Source: Phlebopus portentosus
Lineage: Eukaryota; Basidiomycota; Agaricomycetes; Boletales; Boletinellaceae
Direction: 5' to 3'
NCBI GenBank assembly: GCA_037892935.1
Contig: JAYXKI010000010.1
Coordinates: forward strand, 744,001-808,000
Length of the DNA stretch: 64,000 bases
Below are positions 58,227 through 64,000 of this stretch, piece by piece (position 1 is the first letter of the stretch; the number at the start of each line of letters is the position of its first letter). The position numbers were made by a program, and so were the translations under genes. The notes under the pieces were generated by a model, which was given only the letters and a program-made list of their open reading frames with translations, had not been told where the DNA came from and searched no databases.

Positions 58227-59215
58227 TCATGTCTCCTTTTTAACCTTCACTTGATCCTCCTGGGCCATCTCCCCAGATATATCCACAGTCTGGCCAGGAT
58301 ACCTCGCTTTCTTCTCAATCTCAGATGCCCAAAGAGCCGCGCCTATGGTGGAAGTGAAGGTGAAGAATATGGACGCGAGAGGGACGAGATTCAGGACATT
58401 CGCCGCCGTCCCAAACCTATCAGAAACATAAATGCATCAGTTTCTGCTAAGGCATACTGGACGCGGGAACTTGAACGTACGCAATATAGCCCCCCTTGTT
58501 CTGTTTGATAAATGATTCTCTTTGAGTATCGTCAAAACCTTTGAGTTGGTAGTACCGCGAGTGATAACTAGGGGCTATCTTTCGTCCCTGGAGGACAAGA
58601 AAGACACCTGTTCCGACAAGGGGAATCAAGTTCAGTGGCAGCATGAGCAGGTACTCTACGATGCCAGCTGGGGAAAACCTAAGGGAGAAGTATTAGATAT
58701 CGATGTCCGACCGACTAAAGTCTGAATACGTACTTTTGCAATGGCTTCGTGAGTATCTTCCCGAGCTTCTTCGTACCTGCCGATTTACTTCCAGGTTTCA
58801 ACTCTCGGCCTCTCGAGACAAGCGCCTCTTGGTCTTCACATACAAGCGTTGCATCAAAAACATCGTACAACGCATGCTCAAGCAGGAAAGCGCGAGCAAT
58901 TGCATTGATTATGACTGACGATTCGGACAGGACAAGGGCGGCAGCGGTGATGGGCCCTGCAAACGGACCGTCGGTGAACGAAAGGACAGCGGCTTGCGGG
59001 ATGTATGTGAAGAAGAACATAGGCACTACGACACCGACGCTGAGAACGAGGCAGGGTAGGATACGAGATAGGAGAGGAGGCCATAAGGACGGGCGACGGA
59101 CGAAGTAGAGGACACCTAGAGGTGGATAAAGGTATGAACGAGAGTATAGGGCTTGCTTGGACTCCTGGGCGGCGTGCAGAGCGCGCTCGCGGGCGATGTC
59201 GACGATGGAGGACAT
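58227..59215 (-). CDS. EI24-type membrane protein
   Basis: Three exons encode a multi-pass membrane protein of the EI24 family (fungal relatives include the Rrt8/Lds spore-wall and lipid-droplet group). Start MSSIVDIARERALHAAQESK, SYLYPPLGVLYFVRRPSLW, membrane segments ILPCLVLSVGVVVPMFFFTY and FAGPITAAALVLSESSVIIN. An Asp/Glu-containing loop (FDATLVCEDQEALVSRGREL) and LGKILTKPLQK follow. The next exons hold LMLPLNLIPLVGTGVFLVLQ and GRKIAPSYHSRYYQLKGF. The last exon reads FGTAANVLNLVPLASIFFTF, TSTIGAALWASEIEKKARYP. It ends VKVKKET. ER or lipid-droplet location is inferred. The gene is downstream of the EngB-type gene on the same strand. Confidence 0.8.
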
Positions 59216-59398
59216 GGTCGGGGAGAAAGGGCGAGAATGATGAAAGACAATTTGGTGAAGTGAAATGGAATATAATGAGATGAGCCCTGTTAGTGACGAC
59301 GGGTGAGGTCATTCATTTCCCTATTGAGCAAACACGTGCAAATATCAAGTAAAATAAAATACACACGTCGCGACGACAACATGAAAAGCTTGAAATTA

Positions 59399-60420
59399 TT
59401 AACCCGCACAAGCACTGCAAATAACCTGTCTCGCTGCAGAAATACCAATATCCATCTCAAGCACAGGCTTAATGGCGCACAATATCGGAGACTCTGCAAT
59501 CGGCGCTATCTTTCTAGCCTCTCGAACGATTCGCCTCGTCATTTCTTCATCCCCCTCAAGTCGATCTATCTTCGTAAAAACGGGTTGCAGTACCGGGACG
59601 TGAGTAGCCAGACCTCTTGGGTTTTCTGACGGTGAAGCACGAGCGATGAGTCGTTCGTTCAAGTCTTCCAGCATGGCACGGTCGTAGTCGGTTACGCCGT
59701 GAGGTGCATTGATGAGGACGAATATTGCGCGAAGTCTGTGCAAATCATTAATAAAATATCAGAGGAAATCAGTCTAGGACGTGAACCAGGACACACTCTT
59801 TTCGATTATCGACATAACGATCCCAGAGTGTTCCCCAAGTTGTGCGCCCTCGTGCTCCATATCCAGGAGTATCAACGAGAATGAGGCTTCCTGGCTCGCG
59901 ACCTACGCGGTAGAAGTTGAGAGCACGGGTTCGACCCTGGAATCCTCGCATCAATCATTAGCAAAAGAAGTAGGAGATTTGTAAATGCACGCAGGTCTGC
60001 TTACAGCTTTTTTTCCCGTCTCGACCAGCTTCGCTCGATCCATGAGAGCATTCAAGAAAGTTGACTTGCCCACATTAGCTCTTCCTCCAAAGTGATCATA
60101 TCAACATCAGCTTGAAGAACTGATTCGTCAATAGAGCTAACCAGTTACTACAACCTTGATCAAGTTAAGAGTCAAACTAAAGCAAGGTACACGCAAATGG
60201 AATTGACGGACCTCAGGCAGGCCATTGAATATCGGTATAGCGTCTGGCTGCTTGGTTGATGCGAGAAAGACAGCCGCGTTGTTTTCCTTGAATGCATTTA
60301 AAAGCAGTTTGGCCTTTGTGGATAACTTGAGAGACCTAAGGGATAGTAAGATAAGATTTTTTTTTTCGCAAAGGAACAACGAAAGTGGTGGACTTACATG
60401 AACTCGGCATGAAGAAAGGA
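59399..60420 (-). CDS. EngB-type mitochondrial GTP-binding protein
   Basis: TrmE-Era-EngB-YihA class GTPase, in fungi probably a mitochondrial ribosome assembly factor. Motifs: G1 GGRANVGKSTFLNALMDRAK, FYRVGREPGSLILV, G3 DTPGYGARGRTTWGTLW, LRAIFVLINAPHGVTDYDRA and MLEDLNE. G4 is VFTKIDRLEG and the G5 region is ESPILCAI. The protein ends QVICSACAG. The N-terminal part STKAKLLLNAFKENNAAVFL matches the family's pre-G1 region. The first exon is unclear: AEFM joined to SLKLSTKAK by a GTAAGT intron reads well, but no ATG lies in that frame before the neighbouring gene. The 5' limit is approximate. Divergent from SWD3 with under 150 bases between. Confidence 0.85.
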
Positions 60421-60518
60421 GGTGATCGACAAATTGACGCGACTCTCAATTTTTTGGAAGCTAACCTTCACCACCGTATACACACTTGCACTTCCACTCG
60501 CGCCTCTCGCTCGCGTAA

Positions 60519-62087
<1,569 letters not shown>

Positions 62088-62219
62088 TCCGGAGCTTGGG
62101 CGTCTTTTGTCCCTCTGTTCATTTTTTTTACTGTCCCGGGATTATGACGTTAGACGTGTATCGTTACATTTGCTGTTGTTTACTGCATTTATATCCTTTT
62201 GATCTATTGTTCAACTGTA

Positions 62220-63515
62220 CTAAATGCGCCCTACGTGTACCTCTGCTCTCACTATCCTCTCCTGACAAGGAGCATTAGTGCTCGGGCCAGCCGTATTACT
62301 AGCGTTCCTCCTGTCCTCAAGCATCGTTTCTCGCTCCTGCATAAGGTCGGCTCCCCATTGCTGTACTTCCGGATGATTCAACTTCGGGATGCTGCTCTCG
62401 AAGAATGCATCGAGTTGTTTGTCTTCGTATCTTCGCTCGTACTCCAGTGCTAGAATTTGGAGTTGAGATCTCGAAAGGAAAAAAAATGAAAGATAGTAGT
62501 ACCCACTTTGGGATGCCATCTCAAATCTATCAAGGTCTTCAAGCCAGTAAAGATGGATTTCATAAGATCGATTATCCGAAGGGTTTGTTTGATTTTCAGT
62601 CTTACCTTTGACGAAACGCGCTTCAGCGGTCTGACCTTCTTCGTATTCCTGACGTCAGAGGGATCAATTTCGATGAATCACGTTCCGCGGAACCAGAAAT
62701 ACGGTTTTACTCGAACCGTACATACTTTCCATAAAGCTTCTATTCGTAGTGCAGCTGGACTCGATTGTAGCATTACATGAACAAAGTTCTGCATGGCTTC
62801 CTATCGAAGGATCTCGTAAATATGGGCAAAGCTGGATGACGGAGATGCGAAGTGAAATTCACCGCCTCAAGCCTTTGCTTCTCCTCTTTCGGGATACCTC
62901 CTCGAGGTGCAATATCGCCGACTGCACGAATAGTAAATCGAAGCATCCGTCTCAGAGACCAAGACCATAACCAACCTTGTGCCTCAGCGAGATCGTGCAC
63001 AAGACACATTAAGATACATCTGCAACGATCTCTATGAGAAGATAGCGAGAAGAGAACTTGAAACCATATAGCTTACTTGGTTATATCAAGAGATGCATCT
63101 GAGGAACACATGGCGAGAAGTGCCATTCTATACATGTGGTCCGAGATACTGGGAACAGATACTCTTCGGTTATGGTTTCGTTCACTTCAGGAGACGCGGT
63201 ACTACCTCTCAGGATCCGGAATCTGAAAGATCAAGTAAGAGCCTTTCGAAAATGCGCTTTCATGCAAAGAAAGAACTAACTCCTCGATCAACCCACCCAG
63301 TCCTCTTTTGAGTCTCGCATGATAATCAGCACATCAATATGAGCTCATAGTGGCGAAGTACGCAGGCATAAACAGCATCCAACCTTTAGTCGCTCCAATA
63401 CATGGAAAAACGCAAGCCTATCTTCTGAAGCGTTCCCCGAAGATTTATAAAGAGGCGGAAATACTCGCTTTGGGTGCGAGGAATTTCCCTCCGTGTTACA
63501 TAGATGGTGATTCAT
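62220..63515 (-). CDS. HD-domain 5'-deoxynucleotidase (HDDC2 family)
   Basis: Metal-dependent phosphohydrolase, likely acting on deoxynucleoside 5'-monophosphates. At least nine short exons splice to: MNHHLCNTEGNSS, SEDRLAFFHVLERLK, TQKRTGWVDRG, IPDPESISDHMYRMALLAMC (His of the HD site), CRCILMCLVHDLAEAQ (the HD pair), VGDIAPRGGIPKEEKQRLEA, EYEEGQTAEARFVK, DLDRFEMASQ (conserved Asp-Arg-Phe), LEYERRYEDKQLDAFFESSI and PKLNHPEVQQWGADLMQERE. The ending RAEVHVGRI after NTAGPSTNAP is less certain and could be intronic. The order matches human HDDC2 and yeast YGL101W/YBR242W. Convergent with SWD3. Confidence 0.85.
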
Positions 63516-63879
63516 GCAAGATAAAAGAGGCTGTAAGTCTTCTAGGACGAGATTGTGCTGAAGGAGAGATTTTCACGATGGCGAGGTTCGATGCACGTGA
63601 ACTCAACGCGCCATTGTAATTTGAGCGGAGCTGAAATTACCTCCGAAACGATAGATCATCCGATCGACGCGTGGAATCGGAATCTGAATCAAAATTGATC
63701 GTCCCAATTGATATGATGTCACTTTTCACCCTAAGCTCAGACATGAATCTGGGCTGAATGCGAAACTAACTCTTCAGTTTGGTATGCTTGTTCTACGTTA
63801 TCACCATATGCTATCACCAGATAAATTACATCCTTTCATTTACAAAGCTCACTTGAGGTCATCTGGATACTTTCGCTTC
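63516..63879. promoter_or_regulatory. divergent promoter region
   Basis: 364 bases between the HDDC2-type ATG (minus) and the ATG of the right-edge gene (plus). No other feature. Confidence 0.4.
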
Positions 63880-64000
63880 ATGTCGACTAAACGCAAGAGC
63901 GCATCAGCAACCCCTTCTGCATCTAAGAAGCGCAAGGCTAGTTCTGACCCGAAGGAGCCGAATGTCAGTTCTCCGGACTTTTCTACGTGGCCTGCGCCAC
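63880..64000 (+). CDS. 5' end of a gene leaving the window
   Basis: ATG at 63880 followed by 40 open codons. The start is MSTKRKSASATPSASKKRKA, a Lys/Ser/Ala-rich basic N-terminus resembling a bipartite nuclear localisation signal, then PNVSSPDFSTWPAP at the edge. Composition and codon pattern look coding. The domain lies beyond the window, so no function is assigned. Confidence 0.6.
   Translation, partial: MSTKRKSASATPSASKKRKASSDPKEPNVSSPDFSTWPAP

Noticed and set aside
59920..59945. GGTTCGACCC stretch resembling a tRNA T-loop
   Set aside because: It is the reverse strand of coding sequence in the EngB-type gene, and no acceptor stem or anticodon arm surrounds it.
62749..63619. several plus-strand frames of 72-89 codons
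   Set aside because: Antisense to the exons of the HDDC2-type gene, which splice into all the family's conserved blocks.

Overview
The window is nuclear DNA of a filamentous basidiomycete (Agaricomycetes-like). The genes are intron-rich with introns of about 50-70 bases (GTRNGT...YAG). Conserved eukaryotic housekeeping genes are packed tightly on both strands, and Spt20, Ded1, Mus7/MMS22, Ade17, Swd3/WDR5 and similar proteins have fungal forms. I saw no prokaryotic or viral genes, no tRNA or rRNA and no CRISPR array. All models were spliced by eye, so exon boundaries are provisional and protein lengths approximate.

Region 1, 1-6.1 kb: a fast-evolving, gene-poor left arm on the minus strand. 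It holds low-complexity exons running off the left edge, a Gly/Ala/Val/Asp-rich exon pair, and three related short secreted-protein genes (copies C, A, B). A and B lie on a roughly 0.9-kb tandem duplication that also copied the 3' end of HGH1. Copy A appears to have lost its start codon.

Region 2, 6-31.9 kb: housekeeping block. HGH1 (eEF2 folding), SPT20 (SAGA), a GATA-type zinc-finger regulator, a conserved hypothetical protein, DED1 (translation initiation helicase), an ADF-H/coiled-coil/PH actin-type protein with a probable GC-AG intron, a DUF1295 membrane protein, a large Mus7/MMS22 replication-repair gene, and a LYC1-like acetyltransferase. A 466-bp MITE with TA target duplication sits in the divergent Mus7/LYC1 promoter, about 20 bases from the Mus7 ATG.

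Region 3, 32-48.2 kb: metabolic and accessory block. A YheT-type alpha/beta hydrolase, mitochondrial monothiol glutaredoxin GRX5 (with a one-base frame break), two tandem dienelactone hydrolases, an LRR protein, an MFS transporter, a second MITE (213 bp, 30-bp perfect inverted ends), then three diverged alpha/beta-hydrolase paralogues that all carry breaks.

Region 4, 48.5-64 kb: housekeeping block. A basidiomycete hypothetical membrane protein, a GRAM/TBC/EF-hand Rab-GAP, ADE17 (final two steps of IMP synthesis, with a one-base frame break), an EI24-type membrane protein, an EngB-type mitochondrial GTPase, SWD3/WDR5, an HDDC2-type HD-domain 5'-deoxynucleotidase, and the first 40 codons of a gene leaving the right edge.

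A recurring theme is single-base frame breaks in otherwise conserved genes (GRX5, ADE17, the 48.5-kb gene, two hydrolases). Several fall in short homopolymers, which suggests assembly indels at least for the essential genes. The two nonsense codons and the 13-base deletion in the first hydrolase paralogue look like genuine decay.
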